A DNA stretch of 64,000 nt from DATHXC01 sp035459965 (lineage in GTDB: Bacteria; Pseudomonadota; Gammaproteobacteria; Burkholderiales; Methylophilaceae), in the NCBI GenBank assembly GCA_035459965.1, contig DATHXC010000004.1, forward strand, positions 124,001-188,000, written 5' to 3'. The notes below the pieces were generated by a model, which saw only the letters and a program-made list of their open reading frames with translations, was not told the DNA's origin and searched no databases. Shown here piece after piece: positions 1 to 7,929 of this stretch. The number at the start of each line of letters is the position of its first letter. Position 1 is the first letter of the stretch. The translations under genes were made by a program, and so were the position numbers.

Positions 1-1
1 T

Positions 2-460
2 CTTGCAGCCTATTTCGTTGCAGTGGTCAGTGCTGGAGCAGATGCAAAATTCGCTGCCAATTGGGTGATGGGTAGTATTGCTGCAAAGCTAAATGCCGAA
101 GACAAGGTAATTGCCAACTCACCGATTACGCCGGCTACACTTGCTCAATTATTGAAACGTATCAGCGACAGCACCATTTCTAATAACGCCGCCAAGCAGG
201 TCTTTGAAGCGATGTGGGCGGGTGAAGGCGATGTTGATAGTATCATCGAACAAAAAGGCCTCAAGCAGGTGTCCGACAGTGGTGCCATCGAAGCCATCAT
301 TGATGAAGTGCTTGCAGCTAATGCCGCCATGGTAGAAGAGTTTAAGGCGGGTAAGGAAAAAGCGTTCAACGCGCTGGTTGGCCAAGCAATGAAAGCTTCC
401 AAAGGCAAAGCCAACCCTGCGCAGGTCAATGAAATTTTGAAGAAAAAACTGGCTAGCTAA
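2..460 (+). CDS. gatB: Asp/Glu-tRNA amidotransferase subunit B, C-terminal part
   Basis: The frame is open from base 2, so the gene begins before the window. The roughly 152 visible residues match the tail and YqeY-like C-terminal domain of GatB: the segment [20 protein letters not shown], then a helical tRNA-binding domain ending [15 protein letters not shown]. GatB is the kinase/transamidation subunit of GatCAB, which converts misacylated Glu-tRNA(Gln) and Asp-tRNA(Asn) to the correct amidated forms in the cytoplasm. Subunits A and C are presumably upstream, outside the window. Nothing looks damaged in the visible part. Confidence 0.9.
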   Translation, partial: LAAYFVAVVSAGADAKFAANWVMGSIAAKLNAEDKVIANSPITPATLAQLLKRISDSTISNNAAKQVFEAMWAGEGDVDSIIEQKGLKQVSDSGAIEAIIDEVLAANAAMVEEFKAGKEKAFNALVGQAMKASKGKANPAQVNEILKKKLAS

Positions 461-477
461 AACTACTACTAGCCAAG

Positions 478-1098
478 CTATTTGGCAGTATGTGCTTTGA
501 GGTCGATGAAGCGTTGCTTGTCGGCAGCAAACCGTTTCTTGGTTGCATCCATGATGTCCTGTTGCTGCTTGATCTGCGTATCAATGCGCCCTATTTCCGC
601 CTGATTGTCTTTTAGATCCTGACCGAGATCGGGCGGGACAGGTTTATTGCGTTGCTTAAATCCATCTGCAAATTTCCTGTTCGAATCCAGTTTTTTTACA
701 GCAGTTACCCGGCGTTGCTCTAGCCCTTGTACCGTGATTTCATCCATCTGTAAGTGGCGGTCACGTGCCAGGTCGATTTCCTGCTCATTGGTAAAGGACG
801 CCATCAGCGCACGGTCTTTGCGCTGTTGCTCTATTGCTTCCGGGGATTCTTCGACTGACTGGTTTCTGGGGTCGTTACGCTGGATAGTGATGCCCTGGGA
901 GTTAATCACACTGTTCTTGTTAGCAAATTGGGCAGGCAGCGTGTCACCGTAGTGGGTAACGCCTTTATCATCGACCCACTTGATTATTTTGGTATTGCTG
1001 GATTTGGTAGGCTCAGCAGCCTGGATTTGACTTAAAGGCAAAACTAATAGCATGCAAGTAGCGATGATACGCACACACCATAATGTATTTGCAGGCAT
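478..1098 (-). CDS. DUF4124-domain envelope protein
   Basis: About 206 residues. An N-terminal hydrophobic signal (residues about 8-26, ending QIQAA) is followed by a DUF4124 motif (IIKWVDDKGVTHYGDTLP), then a long charged, probably coiled-coil tail with many Q, K, R and E. The ATG at 1098 was preferred over an in-frame TTG at 1122 because GGA lies a good distance upstream of it. DUF4124 proteins are exported proteins of unknown function common in beta- and gammaproteobacteria. It sits tail to tail with gatB and just downstream of pyrE on the same strand. A second DUF4124 protein lies at 45497-45976. Function unknown. Confidence 0.7.
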   Translation of the reverse strand: MPANTLWCVRIIATCMLLVLPLSQIQAAEPTKSSNTKIIKWVDDKGVTHYGDTLPAQFANKNSVINSQGITIQRNDPRNQSVEESPEAIEQQRKDRALMASFTNEQEIDLARDRHLQMDEITVQGLEQRRVTAVKKLDSNRKFADGFKQRNKPVPPDLGQDLKDNQAEIGRIDTQIKQQQDIMDATKKRFAADKQRFIDLKAHTAK

Positions 1099-1134
1099 AA
1101 GTTTTCCGTCAGGGTGACTCAATCAGCGCCGTTT

Positions 1135-1794
1135 TCAGGTGGCGCCGTACTGGTTGCGATAACGCTCTATTGCACTTAAATATCGCACAATGTCATGATT
1201 CTGCGACACATTCGCCTGTCCTTGCAAATATTTAATGAGCGATACCAGATTGGCAATGCTACAAACCGGGATGCCGTTTTGCTGTTCTACCTCTTGCACC
1301 GCAGATAAGGCGCCAGTGCCAAGCTCCTGGCGATCTATGGCGATGGCAACTCCGCAAGGGATGGCGCCGCTTGCCTGGATGATATCGACAGATTCGCGCA
1401 CCGAGGTTCCGGCAGAAATCACGTCATCCACAATCAGCACACGACCAGCCAACGCCGCACCCACTACTGTACCGCCCTCACCGTGGTCTTTGGCTTCCTT
1501 ACGGTTATAGGCATAAGGCACATTACGTCCTTGCCTGGCCAGCGCAATGGCGATGCTGGCTGCCAGTGTGATGCCCTTGTAGGCCGGGCCGAATAGCATG
1601 TCGAACTGGATGCCGGATTTGATGATCGCGGCAGCGTAAAATTCACCCAGTTTCATCAGGCTGAATCCATCATTGAATAAGCCGGCATTGAAAAAGTAGG
1701 GGCTGAGGCGCCCGGCTTTGGTTTTAAATTCCCCAAAACGTAATACCTGCTTTTCAATCGCAAACTCTATAAACTCGTGTGTGAAATCGGACAT
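1135..1794 (-). CDS. pyrE: Orotate phosphoribosyltransferase
   Basis: 219 residues, normal for the family. PyrE joins orotate to PRPP to give OMP, the fifth step of pyrimidine synthesis, in the cytosol. Seen in the sequence: the PRPP-binding loop [13 protein letters not shown] (residues 119-131), the catalytic flexible loop [11 protein letters not shown] (98-108) and the N-terminal [10 protein letters not shown]. It is divergent from xthA with only 14 bases between the start codons, so the promoters must overlap the coding ends. The same pyrE/xthA divergence is common in betaproteobacteria. Confidence 0.95.
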   Translation of the reverse strand: MSDFTHEFIEFAIEKQVLRFGEFKTKAGRLSPYFFNAGLFNDGFSLMKLGEFYAAAIIKSGIQFDMLFGPAYKGITLAASIAIALARQGRNVPYAYNRKEAKDHGEGGTVVGAALAGRVLIVDDVISAGTSVRESVDIIQASGAIPCGVAIAIDRQELGTGALSAVQEVEQQNGIPVCSIANLVSLIKYLQGQANVSQNHDIVRYLSAIERYRNQYGAT

Positions 1795-1808
1795 TTTTCA
1801 GTAAAGGA

Positions 1809-2600
1809 ATGAAATTGTTAAGAATTATAACTGCAAACCTCAATGGTATTCGCTCAGCGGCGAATAAGGGCTTTTTTTCATGGATGCAACAGCAGCAAGG
1901 TGACATTTTTTGTCTACAGGAGCTCAAGGCCCAGGCGGCTGACTTGACACCGGAGATGTTGAACCCGGAAGGCTATTACGGTTACTTTCATTATGCCGAG
2001 AAAAAAGGCTATAGCGGGGTGGGCATCTATACGCGTAAGCAACCGGATAAAGTGATTGTTGGACTAGGCCATGCTGATATTGATGCTGAGGGCCGTTACC
2101 TCGAATTACAGTTTGGCAACCTAAGTGTGGTGTCACTGTACCTGCCCTCCGGCTCCAGCGGCGAGGAACGGCAAGCCGTGAAGTTCAGTGTGATGGCAAG
2201 GTTTTACCCACATCTTGCAGCGCTCAAGGCCAGCGGCCGTGATGTAGTCGTATGCGGCGACTGGAACATTGCCCATAAAGAAGCTGACCTCAAGAACTGG
2301 AAAGGTAACAAGAAGAACTCAGGCTTTCTACCCGAAGAGCGCGCCTGGATGACGCAGATTTTTGGCGACCTGGGTTGGGTTGATGCGTATCGTTTTTTGC
2401 ACCCGGATACCACTGATGAATCTTACACCTGGTGGAGCAATCGCGGCCAGGCATACGCCAAGAACGTGGGCTGGCGTATCGATTACCAGGTGGCCACAGC
2501 AGCCATTGCTAGCACCGCTACCCAGGCCGAAATATACAAGACGCAAAGGTTTTCTGATCACGCGCCGTTAATCATTCAATATGACTATAGTTTGCAATGA
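1809..2600 (+). CDS. xthA: Exodeoxyribonuclease III family AP endonuclease
   Basis: 263 residues. It cleaves DNA 5' to abasic sites and has 3'-5' exonuclease activity in base excision repair. Family motifs are all visible: TANLNGIRSA near the N-terminus, the metal-binding Glu in CLQELKAQ (E38), the GDWNIAH motif, and the terminal SDHAPLII with the catalytic Asp-His. The first ATG (1809) directly abuts the AAAGGA Shine-Dalgarno; an in-frame TTG two codons later has a better 6-base spacing, so translation could begin there. The product would differ by two residues. Confidence 0.93.
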   Translation: MKLLRIITANLNGIRSAANKGFFSWMQQQQGDIFCLQELKAQAADLTPEMLNPEGYYGYFHYAEKKGYSGVGIYTRKQPDKVIVGLGHADIDAEGRYLELQFGNLSVVSLYLPSGSSGEERQAVKFSVMARFYPHLAALKASGRDVVVCGDWNIAHKEADLKNWKGNKKNSGFLPEERAWMTQIFGDLGWVDAYRFLHPDTTDESYTWWSNRGQAYAKNVGWRIDYQVATAAIASTATQAEIYKTQRFSDHAPLIIQYDYSLQ

Positions 2601-2672
2601 CAGCTTTGCAAGTTTCGTCGGTATGGGCATGACCAATACTAAAAATAGAATGATCAGGATTCTGGCTTCAGA

Positions 2673-4631
2673 ATGAATAATGAAGCTGACTATAGAGAGG
2701 AGAAATGGAAACCTTTTAACCGGGTGGCCAGGGCTTGGGTTGTGTTCCAAGACCTGGGCCAATTTTTAAGTACCATCACCATGACTAATTTGCTGGAAGC
2801 GCTGCTAAGCAGGGATGACAAAGGGCTATTCTTTTTGAAGGCTCTCATTGTCGTTTCCGGCATGGTCGCATTTATCCTCGGCGCAATGGTATTGCTTGGC
2901 TGGCATACCCATAATGTCACGCTTATCCAGATAGACCCGGCTTACGTTCCCATGCAGTACAACACTGCACTGGGATTTGTATTAAGCGGCGCAGGCTTGG
3001 TTACAGTCGTATTCAACAAATCCCGTATTACTTTTTTCACTGGCATCCTCATTGCCGCTATCGGGCTGCTGACACTTTCTGAATATATCTTTGCTATCAA
3101 TATTGGCCTGGATCAACTATTCATGCAGCACTACATCACCGTCAAAACATCCACGCCAGGCAGGATGGCGCCCAATACTGCACTCTGTTTCAGTATTATT
3201 GGCCTGACTTTGTTTTCACTGGTTTTTGTCAGGGAGCATCGCTGGCTGCCAATATTGACGGGCGTCACAGGGGCATTGCTTCTGGGCTTGAGCCTGGTAG
3301 CGTTTACCGGCTACCTGATGGGTGTTGAAACTGCGTTTGGCTGGGGTGCTTTGACACGCATGGCTATCCATACATCACTGGGTTTTATCGTGTTGAGTTG
3401 TGGTTTTCTGGTGCTTACCTGGTTTCAGGGAGTAGTTAGCAAGTCGAGTTCGCTCAGCGAATCCCGCCTGATCAATACCTTATCCGTACCCGTCGGTATT
3501 GGTGTTTTAACGGTGACTGTGCTGCTCTGGCAGGCCTTGCAGAATGAGCTGGGCCGCAATATTGTTCACGACAAGACCTATCTCAACCTGGTCCTGGTAT
3601 TCGGTACTTTGCTGGCGATCGCGATTGCATGGGCGATTAACCGTGCCTTTGCAGAGCAGGTGCAGGCACGTCTTGCGCAAGTTGCCCGGCAAGCACTAGA
3701 GTTGGATATACAAAGTCGCCAGCAAGCAGAAGAGGCATTAAGGGAAAGTGAGCAGCGCTTTCGAAGCATCTTCGAGAATGCGGCTATCGGCATTGCCCAG
3801 ATTTCAACAGAGGGTCGATATCTGCAGGTGAATGAAGCGTTTTGCAATATCGTGGGTTACTCTTCACACGAGATTCTTACGCAGAATATTACTTCCAGGC
3901 ACCTCACTTACCCCGATGATTTGCCTGCGGATCTAAAGCAATTGGCAAATATGCTCGAAACAGAGGGTAATAGCTATTCATTGGAAAAACGCTACATCAA
4001 GAAAGACGGCAATATTGCCTGGGTGCACCTGTCGGTTTTCCTGATGCGCGATCAGGCAAAAGCGCCCATGTACTTCATCAGCGCAGGCCAAGACATCACT
4101 GAACGTAAAGCCCTGCAATTAACCATCGAGCGCCAGGCGCAGGTAGATTACCTCACAGGCTTATCAAACCGTCGTCATTTTATCGATGAAGGCGAAGCCG
4201 AGTTGGCGCGTGCAATCCGGTACAAAAAGCCACTGTCGCTGATGATGCTGGATATCGATTTCTTCAAGCTGGTGAACGATACCTATGGCCATAAGACCGG
4301 GGATTTCGTATTACAAAGGATCAGTGGATTGTTCAAGGAGGCATTGCGAGAGATCGATATTATTGGCCGCCTGGGCGGTGAGGAGTTTGCCATTCTGCTG
4401 CCGGAAACCGATCTGGACAAAGCCATCGAAGTCGCCGAGCGCGTGCGTGAGTTGATAGAGAGTAGCGAGATTGCGCTTGAGATCGGCCTGCCTTTACATG
4501 CCACGGTTTCGATAGGGGTGACCACGCTCATGAACAGTGAAATCAATATTGATATGCTGTTGCACCAGGCTGATCAGGCGCTGTACGAATCCAAGAAGAC
4601 TGGCCGTAACAAGGTTTGCATCGCTAGTTAA
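2673..4631 (+). CDS. Membrane-bound PAS-GGDEF diguanylate cyclase
   Basis: 652 residues. An N-terminal membrane sensor with about eight hydrophobic segments (residues about 55-330) leads into a PAS domain starting at ESEQRFRSIFENAAIG and a C-terminal GGDEF domain. The active-site signature is GGEEF (about residues 568-572), and a complete inhibitory I-site RxxD (REID) lies five residues before it. The protein should therefore make c-di-GMP from two GTP and be product-inhibited. The signal sensed by the membrane part is unknown. It stands alone between xthA and a convergent DUF1223 gene. No convincing Shine-Dalgarno precedes the ATG at 2673, and an internal start is possible. Confidence 0.88.
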   Translation: MNNEADYREEKWKPFNRVARAWVVFQDLGQFLSTITMTNLLEALLSRDDKGLFFLKALIVVSGMVAFILGAMVLLGWHTHNVTLIQIDPAYVPMQYNTALGFVLSGAGLVTVVFNKSRITFFTGILIAAIGLLTLSEYIFAINIGLDQLFMQHYITVKTSTPGRMAPNTALCFSIIGLTLFSLVFVREHRWLPILTGVTGALLLGLSLVAFTGYLMGVETAFGWGALTRMAIHTSLGFIVLSCGFLVLTWFQGVVSKSSSLSESRLINTLSVPVGIGVLTVTVLLWQALQNELGRNIVHDKTYLNLVLVFGTLLAIAIAWAINRAFAEQVQARLAQVARQALELDIQSRQQAEEALRESEQRFRSIFENAAIGIAQISTEGRYLQVNEAFCNIVGYSSHEILTQNITSRHLTYPDDLPADLKQLANMLETEGNSYSLEKRYIKKDGNIAWVHLSVFLMRDQAKAPMYFISAGQDITERKALQLTIERQAQVDYLTGLSNRRHFIDEGEAELARAIRYKKPLSLMMLDIDFFKLVNDTYGHKTGDFVLQRISGLFKEALREIDIIGRLGGEEFAILLPETDLDKAIEVAERVRELIESSEIALEIGLPLHATVSIGVTTLMNSEINIDMLLHQADQALYESKKTGRNKVCIAS

Positions 4632-4643
4632 AGATAGGCCTGA

Positions 4644-5462
4644 CTAAAGGCAGGCTTTGATGCTGAGTGCTTGCACTACCTGACCACTATCTCGATTCTG
4701 TAAAAAGGCGGCAACACCAATGTCGCGGTTTTTCCATACCGCATTCAGAGGCAAGGTGCGCTGCCAGCCACCCATTTGTTTTTCTATTGATTTGTCTTCC
4801 AGCCGATAAGGCCCATACAGCTCACGCACTACATAATCGTGCTTGAGTTGGCGGCCACTGTTTTCACCAGCATTGACTTCGCTCTTCAGATTATTTTCAT
4901 ACACAGCAATATAGGCATCTAGGTTCTTAGCATCCTCTGGCTTAATTGCTTGTGCCGCAACATTGACGTTGGCGCTATTAGCCTCGCCAGAGGCTATGTT
5001 AATGCGCAGGGTAGCTTTTGCTGGCTGTCTGGATGAGGTTTCCAGCGCCTGACTAAAGCGTGAACCCTGCTGCCAGCCACGAAAGTCTGTGCCGTTGAGC
5101 ATCACTTGCGGCGTGTAAACAAAAGCTGCGAAATCATGTTTAGCAGCCTGGCGCTGGCGGTTGCTGTATTCGGTTTTGCCAAACCGGTCTTTCCAGCCGA
5201 TGTAATCCCAGTAATCCACATGAAATGCCAGCGGCACTACTTTATCTGCAGTAAAACCGGAGCCTGCAATACTGCTTATCCATTTATCGGCTGGCGGACA
5301 GCTACTGCAACCTTCGGAAGTATAGAGCTCCAGCAGGGGTGTACTCGCCCAGCTTTTTGCTGAGCATTCTGCAGCGACTATGATTGTGGACTGATTGAAA
5401 ATAAGTAGCGTTGAAGTCAGTGTGAATAAAGCACGAGTAAAGCCTGGGCGATTGAGATACAT
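4644..5462 (-). CDS. DUF1223 secreted thioredoxin-fold protein
   Basis: 272 residues with an N-terminal signal peptide (hydrophobic about 9-30). Next comes the family hallmark LLELYTSEGCSSCPPADKW, which contains a CxxC pair and resembles the start of a thioredoxin fold. The motif AFHVDYWDYIGWKDRF also fits DUF1223. These proteins are exported; their biochemical role is unknown, though the CxxC suggests a redox function. The gene is convergent with the diguanylate cyclase (12 bases between stops) and 41 bases downstream of the ampG-like gene, so the two may be co-transcribed. Confidence 0.82.
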   Translation of the reverse strand: MYLNRPGFTRALFTLTSTLLIFNQSTIIVAAECSAKSWASTPLLELYTSEGCSSCPPADKWISSIAGSGFTADKVVPLAFHVDYWDYIGWKDRFGKTEYSNRQRQAAKHDFAAFVYTPQVMLNGTDFRGWQQGSRFSQALETSSRQPAKATLRINIASGEANSANVNVAAQAIKPEDAKNLDAYIAVYENNLKSEVNAGENSGRQLKHDYVVRELYGPYRLEDKSIEKQMGGWQRTLPLNAVWKNRDIGVAAFLQNRDSGQVVQALSIKACL

Positions 5463-5503
5463 GACTAAGCTCCATAAGTATTGAAGCTTAGTCGAGCTTG
5501 CAG

Positions 5504-6781
5504 CTATTTACTTACATCAGCCTGAATAATGAACGGCTTGCCATTCCATGGTGCCACTTTAAGCAGCAGCAACATGCCTGGAATCGCGATGACAAAGCAG
5601 AACAGGAAAAAACTGATCCAGCCCAAATACTCGACGAGATAGCCAGTCCCTGCATTGGCAAAAGTACGCGGCACGGCGGCCAGGCTGGTGAACAGGGCGA
5701 ATTGTGTGGCCGTATAAAGCGGGTGGGTATTCTGCGCAATATAGGCGACAAATGCGGCGGTACCCAACCCTACACCAAGTGCTTCTATACCAATCACGAT
5801 CGCCAGCCAGATCAGGCTATGGCCAACTACGGCCAGCCAGGCAAAGCCCAGGATGGCGATCATCTGTACTGCACCAAACAACCACAAGGCCCGATTGATG
5901 CCCAGCTTGACCATCCATACTCCACCCAGTAAACCGCCTATTACGCTGGGCCACAGGCCAGCATTCTTGGCGATCAGGCCGATCTCGGTTTTGCTGAAAC
6001 CCATGTCCAGGTAGAAAGGGGTGGCAAGCGCTGTAGCCATGCTGTCGCCGAGTTTATAAAGAAAGATAAACGCCAGGATCATCAGCGCAGGTCGCCAGCC
6101 CTGGCGGCTTATAAACTCGACGAAGGGGTCGACGATAGCCGCACGCAGGGTTCTGGGCCGACCCGGTAATAACTGGGGTTCGTCCACGAATATGGTCATG
6201 GCGATGCCGGGCAGCATGAATAAGGCGGTGATGAGGAACACGCTGCTCCATGGAAGTATATCTGCCAGGATGAGGGATAGTGACCCCGGTACCAAGCCGG
6301 CAATCTTGTAGGCATTGACATGCACAGCGCTGCCCAGGCCAAGCTCGGAATCCAGTAGCAACTCACGGCGATATGCATCCAGCACGATATCTTGGCTGGC
6401 AGAGAAAAAAGCCACAACACCTGCCAGGTAGGCGATGGTCCAGATATCCAGCTGCGGGTTCAACGAACCGAATACGGGAATGGAAATCAGCAGTAACACT
6501 TGCGAAATAATCAGCCATCCGCGACGACGTCCCAGTGGTGGAATGAAGCGGTCAAAAAATGGTGCCCACACAAATTTCCAAGTAAACGGTAACTGAATCA
6601 GCGCGAATAGACCGATGGCTTTGAGATTTACGCCCTCACTACGTAGCCATGCCGGCAGCAGGCTGATGAGGATATAAAGCGGTAAACCTGAGCTGAAACC
6701 GGTAAAGATGCAGATGAGCATCCGTTTGTTAAGCAGTGAAAGCCAGATGTTTTTATTTTCATTAACGGTAGTGTTTTGCAT
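5504..6781 (-). CDS. ampG: AmpG-like MFS permease
   Basis: 425 residues from the ATG at 6781, chosen because AAGG lies about eight bases upstream; a longer in-frame start at 6805 lacks this. About 12 membrane helices are visible. The first-half motif FTGFSSGLPLYILISLLPAWLRSEGVNL and the loop WAPFFDRFIPPLGRRRGW are typical of AmpG, the inner-membrane importer of GlcNAc-anhydro-muropeptides for cell-wall recycling. AmpG relatives with other substrates exist, so the substrate is inferred. The motif ASQDIVLDAYRRE also fits the family. It is divergent from the TauE/SafE-like gene at 6829. Confidence 0.82.
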   Translation of the reverse strand: MQNTTVNENKNIWLSLLNKRMLICIFTGFSSGLPLYILISLLPAWLRSEGVNLKAIGLFALIQLPFTWKFVWAPFFDRFIPPLGRRRGWLIISQVLLLISIPVFGSLNPQLDIWTIAYLAGVVAFFSASQDIVLDAYRRELLLDSELGLGSAVHVNAYKIAGLVPGSLSLILADILPWSSVFLITALFMLPGIAMTIFVDEPQLLPGRPRTLRAAIVDPFVEFISRQGWRPALMILAFIFLYKLGDSMATALATPFYLDMGFSKTEIGLIAKNAGLWPSVIGGLLGGVWMVKLGINRALWLFGAVQMIAILGFAWLAVVGHSLIWLAIVIGIEALGVGLGTAAFVAYIAQNTHPLYTATQFALFTSLAAVPRTFANAGTGYLVEYLGWISFFLFCFVIAIPGMLLLLKVAPWNGKPFIIQADVSK

Positions 6782-6828
6782 AGACGCAACCTTAACCGAA
6801 AACACCCTGCGCGTGCCACAATATCACC

Positions 6829-7500
6829 ATGCTTGAACTCAGTTTAACAGCGGCATTCCTGGTGGGTTTGTTAGGTGGCGGCCATTGTGCCGGTATGTGT
6901 GGCGGGATTATCGGCGCTGTCACCATTAGCCTGCCTAACAGTAAACCCAAATTGCCCTACCTTTTGGGATATAACCTTGGCCGTATCGCCAGCTACACTA
7001 TCGCCGGGTTAATTGCCGGCGCTGTGGGGGCAAGCAGTTTTTTCCTCTCGCATGTATTGCCGATAGAAAAAATCCTCTATAGCCTTGCCAGTGTCATGCT
7101 TATCCTGCTTGGGCTTTATCTATCCGGCATATCTGCCGTCCTCACTAAAGTTGAGTCTTTGGGTTATGTCATCTGGAAACGTATCCAACCTTACGGCAAA
7201 CGGTTTATCCCGGTACAAAATCCAGCACAGGCATTTAGTCTCGGCCTGGTCTGGGGCTGGTTGCCGTGTGGGCTGGTTTACAGTGTACTGCTTGCTGCAA
7301 TTGCTACCGGTAATCCGGTACAGGGTGCATTACTGATGTTGAGCTTTGGGCTGGGTACATTACCTACTTTGCTGGCAATGGGGGTTGCTGCAGTCAGGCT
7401 TAAATCTTTGCTACAACAACCTTGGGTGAGAAGGGTGAGTGGGTTACTGGTGCTGGGTTTTGGCGTTGCCGGGCTTTTAAGGCTGCTAGTTAGCAGTTAA
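6829..7500 (+). CDS. TauE/SafE-like (DsbD-type) membrane protein
   Basis: 223 residues, about six transmembrane helices. The first helix pair carries GGGHCAGMCGGIIGA, with two conserved cysteines, and a second cysteine motif WGWLPCGLVYSVL occurs around residue 140. This Cys pattern marks the COG2836 branch of sulfite exporter TauE/SafE-like proteins, related to the DsbD membrane domain and often linked to cytochrome oxidase or metal-centre assembly. Transport of sulfite is not implied. It sits next to the xoxF-cytochrome c operon, convergent with it, so a role in c-type cytochrome or thiol redox supply is possible but not shown. Confidence 0.75.
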   Translation: MLELSLTAAFLVGLLGGGHCAGMCGGIIGAVTISLPNSKPKLPYLLGYNLGRIASYTIAGLIAGAVGASSFFLSHVLPIEKILYSLASVMLILLGLYLSGISAVLTKVESLGYVIWKRIQPYGKRFIPVQNPAQAFSLGLVWGWLPCGLVYSVLLAAIATGNPVQGALLMLSFGLGTLPTLLAMGVAAVRLKSLLQQPWVRRVSGLLVLGFGVAGLLRLLVSS

Positions 7501-7529
7501 AAAAAAGAGCCAACCGGGGAGGTTGGCTC
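7499..7529 (-). terminator. Intrinsic terminator of the xoxF-cytochrome operon
   Basis: Perfect 9-bp stem GAGCCAACC/GGTTGGCTC (7507-7515 with 7521-7529) with a 5-base loop. Read on the minus strand it is followed by eight U residues (A-run 7499-7506). No U tract follows on the plus strand, so it serves mainly the minus-strand operon. Confidence 0.88.
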
Positions 7530-7573
7530 AAGGGGGTAACAACGGAGTGATACGGTTGATTACTTTTAACTAA

Positions 7574-7900
7574 CTATTCGAGTGCCAGCACCCACTTCAC
7601 AATGGTGGTGATGTCTTCATCTTTCACTTGCGGGCTGTTTGGCGGCATGGGCATCTTGCCCCATACGCCAGTGCCGCCTGCTTTCACTTTTGCTATCAAA
7701 CGTGCTTCTGCGCCCTTGTCACCTTTATATTTCCTGGCAACATCTTTATAAGCAGGGCCGAGGATTGCAGCTGATACGCTGTGGCACATCAAGCAGTTGC
7801 TTTTTTGCGCCAAGGCTTCTGCCGGGTCTGCAGCATGTGCCGGTTGCAAACCCAGCATCAGTACGCCCAATACGAAAGGTCTAATCATATATTTTTCCAT
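7574..7900 (-). CDS. Periplasmic c551-type cytochrome c
   Basis: 108 residues. A signal peptide ends around AHAA (20-23). The haem motif is CLMCH (C36, C39, H40), and the distal Met ligand is probably M85 in GKMPMPPN. The pattern LGPAYKDVARKYKGDKGAEARL...VWGKMPMPPN closely follows cytochrome c551/c552. It lies 29 bases downstream of xoxF with its own AAGGA, so it is in the same operon, and its likely job is to accept electrons from XoxF in the periplasm. Known XoxG partners are usually larger cL-type cytochromes, so a c551-type partner is unusual. The terminator at 7499-7529 closes the operon. Confidence 0.9.
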   Translation of the reverse strand: MEKYMIRPFVLGVLMLGLQPAHAADPAEALAQKSNCLMCHSVSAAILGPAYKDVARKYKGDKGAEARLIAKVKAGGTGVWGKMPMPPNSPQVKDEDITTIVKWVLALE

Positions 7901-7929
7901 GATAAATTTTCCTTAATCTGATCGTCGAA

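Noticed and set aside
2704..2718. AGGAG followed by an ATG with a four-codon frame inside the start of the diguanylate cyclase gene
   Set aside because: Too short and out of frame; no support for a leader peptide.
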